Below are positions 49,303 through 63,615 of a DNA stretch of 64,000 nt, piece after piece. Location: assembly GCA_025331125.1 (NCBI GenBank), contig JAOALB010000164.1, forward strand, positions 1 to 64,000. Direction: 5' to 3'. The position numbers were made by a program, and so were the translations under genes. Source of the DNA: Mycogone perniciosa (taxonomy: Eukaryota; Ascomycota; Sordariomycetes; Hypocreales; Hypocreaceae). Below the pieces are notes generated by a model. It was given only the letters and a program-made list of their open reading frames with translations, was not told the origin of the DNA and did no database searches. Within the stretch, counting starts at the first letter, position 1; every line of letters begins with the position of its first letter.

Positions 49303-49690
49303 TATAACGATCCGGGTTAATTCTTAACAGTTAAACCAAGGTTTATAGGTTTATATTAACAGAGAGCTTAAAGATAAATACTAAGCAGGGTAATATAATT
49401 ACAATTCTATAAAATAGGCGGTTCTAATAAATGTAATTTATCAATAACTATTTAAATAACTATATTAACAATTATAATTTATCCAGTCTTATATATAAAA
49501 GAGATATATAGTAAATATACTTTAAATTATTTAAATTATAATAATCCTAATAATCTAGGATTACAGTTTTATATAGTAATCCTTTTTATAAGATTATATT
49601 TATAGCTATAATATATTAGTAATTAGTTAAAGGTTCTGATATTCTGCCGTAATCTTATAACCAGGTTTTTAATATAGTCGGGTTATAATA
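49303..49690 (-). repeat. 3' LTR of gypsy B
   Basis: A 388-bp repeat starting tataacgatccgggttaatt and ending gtcgggttataata. It corresponds to TGTGACGATCC..GGGTCGTGACA with C-to-T and G-to-A changes. Confidence 0.88.
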
Positions 49691-50559
49691 CAATATCCCC
49701 CCTCCTATTAATCTTATCTTTAAGACCTATTAATTCCTTTATAAGTTTTATTTATTTATTCTTTTTACCTTTCTTGTACTAATACTATAATAGATTATAT
49801 TACTAAACCTCGCGCTTATAAATTTAATTAACGTGCTTTACTTACTTTTTTAATTCTTTTAAAGGCAATCCCGCTAATATACTTTACACTTCTTACTTTT
49901 AAAAGAAATTAGTTTATTAAATAATAAATAACTTTTCGCGGTATAGTAAATATATATATTAAGGCTATTCCTGCAATGGAGTTTTAATCGCTTTATTTTA
50001 TATACTCTTTTCTTTCCTCTCCTTTATATCTTTCTATTAACTTTTTTAATTATATATATACTTAAATAGTAGAAAAAGCTTAAGCTAAAAGAGTATAAAG
50101 TAAGTAAAAAGCTGGAAAGTCTTTATTTTCATTTAGCGGAGCTTTAATTATAGATTATAGCGGCTGCAGGGCATTTAAATTATATTCAGTATATTAAAAA
50201 GAAGGTATATAAGCGATATACTAAACTTTTTAATAAAGGTTGCAGGGTTTAAATAAAGAGGATAGTATACTGCCCTCTTTATTTATTTAAAAAGCAGAGG
50301 TAATAACTGATCTTTAGTTATTAGGGGTGCCTGCTAAGGTAGATTAGGCTTTTTTAAGGCTTAGCGATAATTTTGCGGATTTAGGTCCTTTAAATTTAAA
50401 GACTAGTAAAACTATTTAAGTTTATTTTTAATGTTTAATAAGTGTTTAGTAGGTTCTTAAAAGTTATATTCCTCTTTATAGTTTTTCTATTTAATTAAAT
50501 ATTAGCATTTATTGTTTTCTGCTTTTATAGCTTTAACTTCTTTAACTTTATATTTTTTT

Positions 50560-50721
50560 TATTACAGTATATAGAACAGCAGGTTAAAGTGATATCTTTA
50601 TTGTGCCTTAAATAAGGCAAGAAGCTATAAAAATATAGTTTAGAGGTATAGGACTAAGCCATTATATAAGGATGTATATAATGCTGATAAGTTATTAGAG
50701 GGCAGGTTTAGTGCTGTAATA
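50560..50721 (-). repeat. 3' LTR of nested gypsy A
   Basis: A 162-bp LTR from tattacagtatatagaaca to gtgctgtaata, followed by the polypurine tract at 50722-50738. Confidence 0.85.
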
Positions 50722-53700
50722 GTACCCCCCCCTTTTAAACTCCATTTACCTTTAAATAGCTATTCTAAGACTATATATATTCTAATCCTCTTATTATATT
50801 AATTCCGTTATAAGCGGCTGCTGCGTTGTAGGTCCGGCTAGTCAGTTATCTTCCTCTTCTTAACCCAGGCAGGCAGGCCAGGCTTATCGGGGTTTTTTAT
50901 ATAGTATTCTAAAAGGGCAGTATTTTATCCTTTAAAGTCTTTTACAGGTTACCAGCTTAGTATATAGTGTTTCCAGGCTATATAATAATATAAGCTATCC
51001 TTATTATAGCAGTTAAAGATATTATTAAATTCTTACTTTTCTATTATTTTATTTATTTTATTATCTCTTTTAAAGATTTATCCCTATATATTTTTATTCT
51101 TTTATTTATTAATAGCTTTTTATCTTAATAGATATATCTATTAGCCTACTTTATTAACTACTAGTAGTTTAAAGAGAGAGTTATAAAATATAAGGAAAAT
51201 GCAAATGCAGTTAAAGAGTTTAAGTCGGCAGGTTTAAAGGTATATATTAAAGATTTTATATAGGCTTACTTATTTATTATCTCCTTTTTTTATTAAATAG
51301 TTTATTTTAAAGTATTCAGTCTTTAATTATACTTTTTCGCTAATTATAAATTAATATTAGTCTTCCTTTAATATATTAGCTGCAGCTTTATATTAAGCAA
51401 TTAGTTATACTATAAAGGCTTTTAATTAATCTAGGATTTATTAAAAATGCTTAGCTATATTATTTGCTTTATAGAAACTCTTTTTTTAAGTAATAAATAG
51501 GTTTAGCGGGTAAGGGTTTAAAGGCTTAACTTTTAAATATAAGTGAAAACTGTAATTTACAAAGAATAGTAAAGTTTTGATTATTTTAAATACTTAATTA
51601 TTCTAGGCAAACTCTGCAAGTAGCAAATAGTCTATTTAATTATTTTAGTAAAAATTTATAAACTGCCTAAAATACTGCTTTACCCCTGCATTTAGCTATT
51701 TAGTCTAGCTATTAGTCTCTAAATAATAGGCTAAAGAATATTTAAAGTAGATTTTAAATTATTAAAATAGCTGCTTCTAGAATTAAAATATAAATTAAAT
51801 ACCTTAATTTAATATAATTATTTCTGGGGCTTTATATAAAGTGTAAATATATAAAATAAAAGCATTAGCAAGTTCTTTAGTATTAAGTATATAAGTAGCG
51901 ATAAAATAGTATATATTTATTAAGCAGTATATTACTATAAGGATATTCTTATAAACTAAGCCTTGCTAGTTATAGTTAAGCAGTAATATAATATAGTTTA
52001 TTAAAATATTACTTTAAGCCTAGAATAGTATTAGTAATAGTTTTAAGAATCTTAAAGGAGTAAATTTATTTAACTTTATTTAAAAGTATAAGTTATAACT
52101 TTTAATAAAAGTATTAATATTAGCTAACATTTACAGCTATTAGTATATATAATTAAAGAGGTTTAGCGTTTTTATTTATTTTAAATATCCTTTTAGCCTA
52201 GAAAAGTATATTTAATATATAACTTATATCTTTACTTTATCTATTAATAAAAGGAAAAGTTATTCCTAGTAATATATTTAATTGCTGCGGATTTAAAAGT
52301 TTTATATAGCTGCCTTTAAATTACTTTAAATACTTTTAGGCTATTATTAAATGGCTAGGTCTTAAAGTGCCTATATTATAATATTTACTATATTTAATAT
52401 TTTATAGGCTTTATCGATTATTTTATTAATTAATATCTTTAAGTTTAAGATTAAGGTATTAATTATTATAGTAAAGAGGTTTTTATTATTTATATTTCCT
52501 GCAATATTAGTATAGGTATAGGGGTTAAAGCGGCTTTCTAAGAGGAAGGTTTTTTTTTTTTTTTTAATCAGCTATTATTTTAATTTAATTTTACTAGGAT
52601 ATTTTAAAATCTCCTATTTAATATATTAAGCTTTACTGCTTTTAATTTAAGCCAATAAATAATCCGGAAATTATACTAAGATAAGAATTTAAATTAATAG
52701 ATTTATTTTTAATTTAATACTTTAATAGTTATAAAGTATTCTAGGTTTTTATAGTCTATAATAATCTTGAATTTATTTTCTATACTTTAAAGCTTAAAGC
52801 GCTATTCTTTTAATAATTTAAAAATAGCTAGCAGTTTTTTATTATAAATTTTATAATTGCATTTAGCAGGTAAATACTTTATTAAAAAATATATTACTAG
52901 TTATAAGATATTATTTTTATTATATTAAAAGAGAATATTACTTAATACCTAGTTTAAAGTATTTATTTCTAGGACTATCTTTTTATTATAGTTAAAGAAG
53001 GTACGGATTAAGGCAGTTATAAACTAGGTTTTAAAGCAGTTAAATATAGCGGTATAGAGTTCTATCTAATTCTATAGTATATCTTTTCTTAAAAGGCTAT
53101 TTAAAGGTTTATAGATATTAGAGAAGTCTTTAATAAACTGCTAATAAAAATTCGCGAAGCCTAGAAAATATTGAAGTTCACGGAGGTTTAAAGGTCTTTT
53201 TTAATTTATAATTGCAGCCACTTTCTTAAAGTCTATTTTAATGCTATTACTTATAATAATTAAGCTAAAGTATTTTATTTTTATTATCTTAAATTTATAT
53301 TTTTTAATATTAACTTAAAGACCTATATTAATTAATTTATTTATAATTTCTTATATATATTATTAATATTCCTTTTATATAGCTAAATAAATTAAGATAT
53401 TATTAAAGTAAACTATATAAGTTTTATTAAGTAAATTATATAGGGTATAGTTAATATAGTATTAAAAAGAGGCTAAGGCGTTATAAAGGCTAAAAGGTAT
53501 AATAAAGGTTTTAAACAGCCTAAAATAGGTTATAAAAGCTGTCTTTTATTTATATCCCTTTACAATTCTAAATTTATTAAAGGCAGCTATTATATCTAGC
53601 TTAATATAAAATCTAATATTGTATAAAGTATTTAATATTTCCTAGATTAGCGGTAATAAATAGTAATTCTTTATAGTAATATTATTAAAGCTTTAGTAAT

Positions 53701-56700
53701 TTTAATAAGTATAAACACTTCTTTTAAGTTTTGCAGTAAAAAGTAAAAGGGCAGTATATTTTACTTTAAATTTTTTAATAAATCTTTTAATTAAATTTTC
53801 ATCTAGCTATTTTCTTATAATTTAAAATTCGCTTAATAATATTAAATAGTTTTTTTAATATAGTGGTTTTTTTTTAATAAAAGTTTAATTTTATAGTTTT
53901 ATAATTTTTTAAAGGGAAGTTTATTTATTAGTTATAAAAAAAAGCTAATAATTTTATTTTATAGCTAATTAAAAAGTTTCTTTTAAATATTACTTTCTAT
54001 TAATTCCGGCTTTACTTTTATAAACTTATTAATATTAAACTTTAATATCCCTTAAAGGTACTCTCTACTATAGCAGTATATAAAGAATTTATAAAAAGTT
54101 TAAAGGAATAGTGCTTATACTGCTGCAAAACTGCCCTATCTTTATAATATACTTGCAAAAGTATCTTTATAAAACTTTAATAGTTAATATACTTTATATT
54201 CCCGCTTTTATATATCTTTTACTAAATTTACCTAGGTTAGTTTTATATATTAAGCAGATGAGTCTTTATAAAACTAGATAAATAATATTACAGTAAATAT
54301 TTAAATATCTATTAAATTAAGTCGCTTATATAATATTACCGCTATAGGCTTATTAAATATTAGTATACTTAGCTTAAAGAGTTATACTAGGTTATATTAG
54401 CGTAAATATTAACGGCTACTAGCTATAGGCATTATTAAAACTATAAAGGCTTATTTAATATTATTTATACTTTAATTTTTAATCCTTTATAGTTATTAAG
54501 TTAATAAATATAATAGTAATTTTACTTTAGTATTAATATAAGGTTAATATATAGGTCCTTTTCTTTTTATTAAGGCATTATCTCTTTTAATATACTCTTA
54601 ATATAGGCTTAAAACTTAACTTTCTTTTTAACCTTTTTTTTTATCCTTTTTAATATATTATTTTATTTTTTACTAATAGTATAAAATATTAACTTTAAAG
54701 GTTTACTTAAAATATTAATATTATATAGAATAGTTATTAAATTAAAGATTATTACTATAGTATAGGTTTAAAGGCAATAATTTATTAAATAGTATTATAA
54801 GTTAAAGGTAATTATTAATATAAGCTAGTTAATATTAAGATTATATTGCTATAGCTATAGTATTTTAAAGATAAAGGGGTTTTAATTTAATAGATTAATA
54901 ATAAAAAATATATATAGCTTTTTATATTCCTTTATTCCTATATCTAGGATTATATAATTAATAAGCTATATTACTGCTTTACTATTAATTAAAATAAAGC
55001 TCTTTAATTTAGGCAATTATATTATTAAGATTTAAGACTTTTAAAGAAAATGCTAATCGATAAAGCTTTATATTAAATAGCCACAATTAATAAAGGTTAA
55101 TATAGTTACTAATAAATACACAAGGAATAATATAGTATAAATAAATAGTAATTTACTATTTATAGTATTTAAAATTAATAGTCTATTATTAATAATAATC
55201 TATTATATTTATAGAGGTATTAGATTTATAGGCTATTCTAATATTTTATTACACTTTTTAATATAATATTAATAAAAAGCTACTTTTTTCCCTGCCTTTT
55301 TATATTAAAGGTTATATCTTTATAGGCAAATATATCGCTAAAGGTAATTAATCCTTTAATAAAGCTAGTTTTATTAATATAGTGTAAAAATAGGTTTCTA
55401 TAGTATAATAGGTTATTTCTTTAGGCTAAGAAGTGCTAGTATTACAGGAATTAAAGAGTAAAAACTTATAATGCTAGTATACCTTTTCCCTGGCTTAAGA
55501 TATATACCCTGCCTTAAGGCGCTATAGTGCTATTGCCTTAATATATTCTATATCCTAAGAAACTGCCACTATATCCCTATAAGGTTTAAAGTTTTATAAT
55601 ATTAGCTTTCTGCTTTTCTATATAGTTATTAACTATATATTAACTGCTATAATAGTAATATAGGTTATAAAGTTATTAGTATTCTTTATATTGCAAAGTA
55701 AAGGATATAGTATTTAACTATATAGGATTGCCTGTATTTTTTTACTTTAAAGGGTTTAGTTTATTTTAAGGCAAAGCTTATTAAAGAGTATAATTACTAT
55801 TTAGCTTTTTAAATTTATAGTTGCCTTTAAGTTTAGCGTAATAGGCTTACTTTTTAAGGTTATTATAAACTTTTTAATTAAAAGTTCTTTAAATAAACTA
55901 GCTGTCTTTATTTATAAGTTTATTGCTTTTATTAATAAAGGCAGCAGCTATCTCTTTAAATACTTTAAAGTAAAAGGCATTAACCTTTTAAGTATTAGTT
56001 TTACTGGCTTAAACTGCTAGTTTATAGAATTTAATAATAAAGTTTTAAAATAGTTTATTTACTATATAATAAGTATTAAACTCTTAGGCGGTAGATTATA
56101 AAAGGTTAAGAGTTTTATACTATAAGTCTAAGAATTTAATAAAGGTTTTATTATTTCTTTATTTTTATATTATATAGTTATCCTTTTTTATTATAATATA
56201 GTTAAATGCCTTTTATATTAAATTATAGGCATTATTATTTAATTAACTATTAATATAAAGGATATATTTATAAAAGGTATTAAAGTATTTAATATTAATT
56301 ATAATATTATATAGTATAGTAGAATACTAGTTTATATACTTCTATTAATATGTTTTTATATCTTTATCTTTAATATTAAATTTATTTTTAAGGTTATTAG
56401 TTTAATATTTAAAAATATTATTACTTTTAGCTTTAATAAATTTATTAATTATATTACTTTAACTTTAAACTTTATATTAGGCAAGCTTTAGGTTTTTAAT
56501 AATAGTAGTATTTTTAGCCTCTTTTTATTTTAAGGCTATATTAAAGTTATACTTTTAGTTTTAAAAGTAATTAAAGATAATATTAAAGAACTATTTAAAT
56601 TTTAGTGCTTAAAGCTATAAGGTTAGGTTATAGTTATTATTATAAGCTTTTAAGATAGTATAGATATAAAGCTAGTCGCGGAAGTAATTAATAAGCCTTA

Positions 56701-56993
56701 CTTTTTAATTAAAGTCCCCCTTTATACCTTTTATTTTTACTTTAGTATTTTTAGGTTAAATATAGGCTAGGGAATTAGGTATAGGCTAAAGAGCTAGGCT
56801 AAAGTATATTTTTTACTGCAGGGATATAGGCTTTTAAGCTTAAGGTCTCGCTATAGTTAGGGATTAGTGAATTTCCTGTAAGATATAGGGCTTTTTATAG
56901 TATTGCGACTAGGCTATTAGCGACTTTATTAATTTTTTTGGGTAAGGTTAAGGGCTAAAGGTAACAGTGCAGTTATTATAGGAAGGCATAAAC

Positions 56994-57155
56994 TATTACA
57001 GTATATAGAATAGCGGGTTAAAGTAATATTTGTATTGTACCTTAAATAAGGCAAGAAGCTATAAGAATATGGTTTAGAGGTGTAGGACTAAGCTATTATA
57101 TAAGGATGCATGTGATACTGATAAGTTATTAGAGGGCAGGTTTGGTGCCGTAACA
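56994..57155 (-). repeat. 5' LTR of nested gypsy A
   Basis: A 162-bp LTR ending gtttggtgccgtaaca, the best-preserved terminus of the family. The primer-site-like gtttatgcc (minus strand) lies directly to its left. Confidence 0.85.
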
Positions 57156-60100
57156 CTTCTTTAACTGCTAAGACTTTAATTAAGTCTATAATAAGCTATT
57201 TTTTAATTTATTTTATAATACTTTTTTAAGTAGTAAAATATAAAATATTAAGTAAATCTGAATATTATCTAGTAGTATAAGTTTATAAGTAACTTTTAAA
57301 ATAACCTTTTTAACTAGGTAAGGTTTAAATTTTTTAAAATTTAATTTATTGCTTAGTTGCATTATTTTAATATTTATAGTCTTTTCTTTTAGCGAATAAC
57401 AGTATAGGTAAACTATATCTCCCTCTTTAAAGATTAATCCCTTTAATTTATATTTATTAATGTACTTTTCTATTCTTTTTTATATAAATTAAAGGTATAC
57501 TTGCATTTCTTTATATAACTGCTTTATATCTTTAGCTTAAATTTATACTTTATCGATATATAAGCCTTTCTTTAGCGCTTTATATATATTTAGCGTAAAG
57601 TTATAGTTAATATATATAAAGCTAGGTCTAGTTAACTTTAAAATATTACTATTATAAAATATCTATATAATTAATAACTTTTTTACCTAATTGCTTTAAT
57701 TAAAGTTAATATAACTTTTTAAATAAAATTTAATAATCTAGTTTATATATTCTATTTAACTATTTGTCTATAAGTAATATATAGTATTAAGTTTATAATT
57801 TATATTTAACTAATTTATAAATGCCTATTTAAATTTAAATATAAAGGTTAATCTTTAATTAAAAATAATTTTAGCTAGAATTATATAATTAGCTGTAATA
57901 AATCGTAAAGATATATAAGTTAGTATCTTTATATTTATTACTTTTTTATATAAACAGAAATAAAAGTATTTAGTAAATTAATTTATAATTACTAAAATAT
58001 TATTATATTTAATTTTATTCTTAATTTAATAGATAATAATAGTTTAATAATAAAGATTAATAAAATTAACTCTTATAGTTATTGTAGTACTAGTAAAAGT
58101 TATAGTTTACTATATAGTTTATATTCTAAAGGTTTAATTATTTTATAAATTATACAATAAAAGATAATATCTTACACTACTTTCTTAAGCCGTTAAAACT
58201 TAAAGTATTTTCGCACTTATTTACAAGTTTTATAAAAACTTTTATATCTATATATTAAATATTAATAAACTTTTATAACTATATTTTTTTAAAGTTTATT
58301 TAAGATTTAAATGTTTTTATTTTATTATTAAGTTCCTTTATTATTAAACTCTATATCTTTTAAGAATTTATTATTATTTTAAGTAATATAATACTTTTTA
58401 ATGCATTAAAGTATAATATTATTACTAGATACTTTATATATAGCTTAAAGTACTATTTATTAATAGTATCCTTTAAAGGTCTATTTTAAAATCTGCCTAA
58501 TATATTTAATTTTTCCCTAGTTATAATCGGCTTATCTATTAAGTGTATCTACTTATCTATTTTTAGATCCTTTTTAATAGATTAAAATATAATTAAATTT
58601 TAATAGGTATTTTATATAGTAGATCTGCCTTTTAAAGAGTTATTAAACTATAGCAAAGTATATAATATTTTTATAGTTAATATATACCTTAACTTTATAT
58701 ATTCTTTTTAATAAATAATATAACTATTTTTTAAATATAAAAATAATAATAAAGAATTCTTTATTATATATTAAATAGTTTAGTTCTATACTATATAGTG
58801 CTTTAAAGTAAAAGGCAATAAAATATCGTTTATTATTTTTATTTTTTTAATTAAATTAAGCTTTTATAGTAAAGTTAAAAGTATTTATTTTAACTTTTAT
58901 TTCTTTAAATATATTAAATATAATAAATATAGGTTTTTCTAAAATAAACTGCTTAAATTTATTAAATATATCCTATATATTTAATGCTTATAAAAACTTT
59001 AATCCTTTTTAGTAAGTTTATAGACAGTTTATATAATACTTTTATAGCCTTTAATAAATTATTAATAATAGTTAGCGAGGTTTAAAAAACTTTAAATTTC
59101 CTTAACTGTTATAACAATAAGCTAATTTATACTGCTTATACCTTTAATAAATTTATATAAATTTCTTTAAAGGTAATAATATACCTTAAAAAAGTAACTT
59201 TCTATATATATAATTTATATTTCTTTAATTATATAAATAGTTTAATATTTTATAGTATTTATAATACTTTATAGATATATACTTTATATTTTTTAAAGGT
59301 ATGTAAAAAAATTAAAATAGTATTCAAGTAAATAAGTATAAAGATATTAATATACTCTTTTCATATATTATTAATTATCTTTTAGAATATTATAGGGGCA
59401 TTAATAAAGCTAAAAGGTATAACTAGGTATTTAAATAATCTATACTTAGTTTAAAACGCAGTTATTTATTTATATCCTTTTTTAATTTAAATAAAGTTAT
59501 AAGCGCCTTTAAAGTCTAGCGCTATAAACTACTTTTTTTATATAATTTATTTTATAATTCTATAATTAATAGGAATAGGGTTTTACTTTTAATAATAGCT
59601 TTATTAAACTATTAGTAATCTATAATTAATTATAATATACCTTTCTGTTTAATATAAATATAATAAAATAGCCTGCTTTTAATAAAGAGGGTTAAATATA
59701 CCTTTTAGTTAATATATTATTTAAATAATTATATAGGCTTTTAAATTTCTTTTCATTTAGATTATAAATTTTATAAAAGGTAATACTTATATTATTTTTA
59801 AGCTTAATTATATAATCTTATTAACTGTATTTTAATAGTTTTATATTAAGTATTTCTTTATATAGTTTATTATACTTCTAGTATTTTTTAAGGATATTCT
59901 ATAGTTATTCTAGTAATACTGCTATTTTAAAGTTTTTTATTTTAAGTATTTTATTAATATTATTAAATACTTTCTGTAAAAAGGCAATTATTTTTTAAAT
60001 TTATTTATTTTTCCCTTTACTTTATTTAAGTTTATTTTTAAGTAAATTATTTCTATAATTAAATTAAAGGTAGGTTTTTTAGTTTTTTTCTTTTATATAC

Positions 60101-63100
60101 TTAAAGGTTTTATATAGGATTCCTACCCTGCAGCTAAAGCCTTTTTAATAGTTTTAATTGCTAAAGAAGCTTTATTATTGCGCTAATAAAGCTAGCTATT
60201 CTTTTAGTTAATATTAAAGTTATTGCATTTTAATTAAAGATAACTAAAAATAATATTATACCTATTAATATTCGCTATATTATAAAAAGCTACTCCTTTA
60301 CATTTAGTGATTTTAAATTTAAAATAATTAATCTTTTACTTAACCTATCTATTATTATATATAAAGGCTCCTCCTTCTGTTTAATAAAGTTAATATAGTT
60401 TAGTTTTCTTTTTTTAAAGTAATTATAAGTGATTTACAGTTATAAATGCAATAAAATTGCTTATTACTCCGCTATTTACTAATATATATAGCCAATATCC
60501 CTTAACTATTATCTTTAATTTGAAATATAGTAAATCTTTATTATTAATTTTATTATTTAATATTTTAAAAGATATAATTTATTAATTATTACTTTATAGC
60601 CCTTTTATAAATAATATTAATTAGTTCTTAATTCTTTTCTTTTTATATAGATCTTGCAGTTAATTAAAGTTCTTTAAAGTAAATACTATTTTATTTTATT
60701 ATAAGCAGTTCCTTTATAGGTAATAAAGTTAAATTAATTTTAATATATCTTTTTTACAATTTAATTAATCTTTTTATCTTTTAAAGTAGGTTTATACTTT
60801 ATATATTTCTATATTTGCTATTTTTAAAGTTTTTCCTATAAGTAAATAGTATGTTTATCCTTTAGATAGTATATATAGTTTAGTAATAAATATAAAGTAT
60901 TATTAGTTTATTATATATACTATTCCCTTAACTTATTTCACTTATATATAATATACTTTAAGCTATTATACTTTAATTAATATTATTAATTACACTTAAA
61001 CCTTTTATTATAGCAGTAATACTATTTTATTAATTTCTTTTAGCAGTAAATATAATATCTTTTAAACTTATATTTTTTAAGTCTTTATAGCTAATAATAT
61101 TCTTTTAAGGTTTTAGTGTTTAATTTAATAATAATAATAATTTTAAAGTTTTAATATTATATAGTTATAATCTATTCTTTAAAAGCATTATAATCCTATA
61201 TTTATTTTATAAAGTAAAATAAGATTTTAATTAAAAATGCATTATATTTTACTTTCTTTTAAAAGTATACTATATATTTATATATAATATAAGTAATTTA
61301 AGATATAGTATAATGCTTTTTGTAAGTAAAGTTATTTGCAGTATAATCTTTTTATATATAGAAATATATAAGTTTTATTTTTATAGCTAAAGCAGTTAAA
61401 ATAGCTTTAATACCTATTTTATTATTAGCTTTATTTTATATATAAAGCTGTTTATATAAGTGTAGGTTTAATTTATTTTACTGTATATTTATAATAACTC
61501 TTTTAATTAAATTTAAGTAATATTTATTTAATTTACCTTTAAAGTTACTATTTATAGGTAGTATATTTTCTAGTTTTAAAAGTATAGTATTATATAATAA
61601 TAGTCTATATTATAAAAGGTTATCTTTATTTTTATTATTAAAGTAACTACTATTATTTTATCTTTTATTGCCTATAGTAATTTAATTAAAATATTCATAG
61701 TTAATTATAGCAGTTATTTATTTATTTCAAATATTATTATCTATTAAACTTTATATAATTAAAGTTTAGGTTTTATTCCATCAAATCATTTAAATATAGT
61801 ACATATTAATTTACTTTATTTTCTTTAAAAATATCTTTAAAAGTTAGAAATTTAAATTTTAACCAGCATCCCCTTTAGCCTATTATAGAGATTTTTCTAG
61901 GTTATTTTAAATATTATCTGCTTTTATCTTTACTGGAGTTATAAATAAAGCAGCTATTATTATAGTATATAGCTTAATTTAATAATATATAATTAATAGT
62001 CTTTAAAATTATATTAACCTTTTATTTAAGTTTTAGTATAGGCTTTTAAGGTTTATTAGTCTTTAGCTTTTATAAAGCTTTACAGTCTTTTAAAAAGTAT
62101 TTTAACTTATTATAGTTATAATAAATAACCTTTACCTTTCCCTTTTAAATAGCGTCTAAATCTATTTAATTAAATCTTTTATTATTAAAGCTAATAATAT
62201 ATTTTTATTACTTTTTGCTTTAGTTTATATATCTTTAATATTTATAAATTTATCCAGATTACTATTATCCTTTCTTTATATTTAAATAGAGTTTATAAAG
62301 TAAATTATCTATATTTATATATATTTTAATAAACTTAATAATACCTTTATTATAAAAGAATTTATAAGCTTCCCTTTTAATTTTTAGCTTAAGTTTATTA
62401 TAAAAGTATTTAATAAAACCAGAGTTTCTTTATTTAACTTTAAAAGTATAATTTTTAAAGTATATAGTATAGTTAAAGTATTTTCCTTTTTAAATTAAAT
62501 TTATAAATTTATTCTCTATAATATATTTTTTATTAATATTATTAAAAATATTTTTTAATTCTTTTTTAAATTAATTATAGCTAGTAAATATAAACTAGGT
62601 TTATTTATTGGCTTTACTTTTATTATTAAAGAAATCCCTTTAAGTAAATTTAAACTACTTTAAAGCATTTCCTTTAAGTTATTTAGCAGTTAAAAGGACT
62701 TTACTAGTCTTTATATTAAAGCTAGTTAAGAAATAGGTAAAGTAGTTATATAATTAAATAAAACACAGCTAAAATGCTATAGTATTTTTATTAAAGGGTT
62801 TAAAGGGCTGTATTTTAAGCGACTCTTTTATATCCCTTAAAGGTCAATTCCCTTTATAGTTTATTATAAGGTTTAAAGCAGGTATAGGCAGTACTTGATT
62901 CTATAAGTTTATAATAGTCGCTTACTATTAGTAAATTATTTAATTAAACTTAGCGTTTTTAGTATTTAACTATTAATAGTATTGCTTTTATTTTATATAG
63001 TTAGCTTTTATATATTAAAAGGCTTTTTTTATATAAATATATAGTTATTCCGTTTTATTAACTTTATCTTTATCTTTACTTTTATTTATATTATTATCTC

Positions 63101-63227
63101 TATTATGATCCTGCCTTTAGCGAGGACGTAAAATAGAGGTTGAAGCATTAAAAGAGGATACTGTAGTGGATATACTTGCAGTATTATTTAAGATTTTTAA
63201 TAGCCTTTTAAATAAAAGTTGTTAAGA

Positions 63228-63615
63228 TATAATAATCTAGGTTAATTTTTAACAGTTAAACCGAGGTTTATAGGTTTATATTAACAGAGAGGTTAAAGAT
63301 AAATACTAAGCAGGGTAATATAGTTATAATTTTATAGAATAGGCGGTTCTAGTAAATATAATTTATTAATAACTGTCTAAATAACTATACTAATAATTAT
63401 ACGTTATCCAGTTTTATATATAAAAGAGACATATAGCGAATATACTTTAGATTGTTTGGATTATAGTGATCCCGATAATCCAGGATTACAGTTTCGTACA
63501 GTGATCCTTCTTATAGGATTACGCTTATAGCTATGATCTATCGGTGATTGGTTAGAGGTTCCGACGTTCTGCCGTAATCTCGTGACCAGGTCTTCGACAT
63601 GGTCGGGTCGTGACA
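63228..63615 (-). repeat. 5' LTR of gypsy B
   Basis: A 388-bp LTR. Its right-hand 180 bases keep near-normal GC (gatcccgataatccagg, ccgacgttctgccg), while its left half is AT-rich like the element body, so mutation fades toward the edge of the block. Confidence 0.88.

Larger units (their letters stand above)
50560..57155 (-). mobile_element. Ty3/gypsy family A, complete copy nested in gypsy B
   Basis: 6,596 bp between two 162-bp LTRs in the same orientation. Minus-strand pol blocks are easy to read near 53.4-53.8 kb. They are I-T-I-K-N-Y-Y, K-L-D-I-I-A-A-F-N-K, then K-T-A-F-I-T-Y-F and the box Y-F-N-N at 53394-53410 (family Y-x-D-D). A purine tract (aaaaggggggggg, minus strand) sits beside the left LTR, and a primer-site-like gtttatgcc beside the right one. 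The flanks are ttttt on the left and cttct on the right, consistent with a target duplication altered by C-to-T change. Stops pervade the whole copy. Confidence 0.88.
49303..63615 (-). mobile_element. Ty3/gypsy family B, complete outer element with nested insertion
   Basis: It is bounded by 388-bp LTRs at 49303-49690 and 63228-63615 and flanked by CTTTA on both sides (49298-49302, 63616-63620). The total is 14.3 kb, of which 6.6 kb is an inserted gypsy A; the element itself is about 7.7 kb. Polarity is minus. Around 59.3-59.7 kb the minus strand gives gypsy reverse-transcriptase blocks: A-L-D-F-K-G-A-Y-N, then P-F-S-F-I-N-A-P, then Y-L-N-T in place of Y-L-D-D. A purine tract (ggagggggga on the minus strand) abuts the left LTR, as expected for the 3' end. 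No frame is open. Confidence 0.88.
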
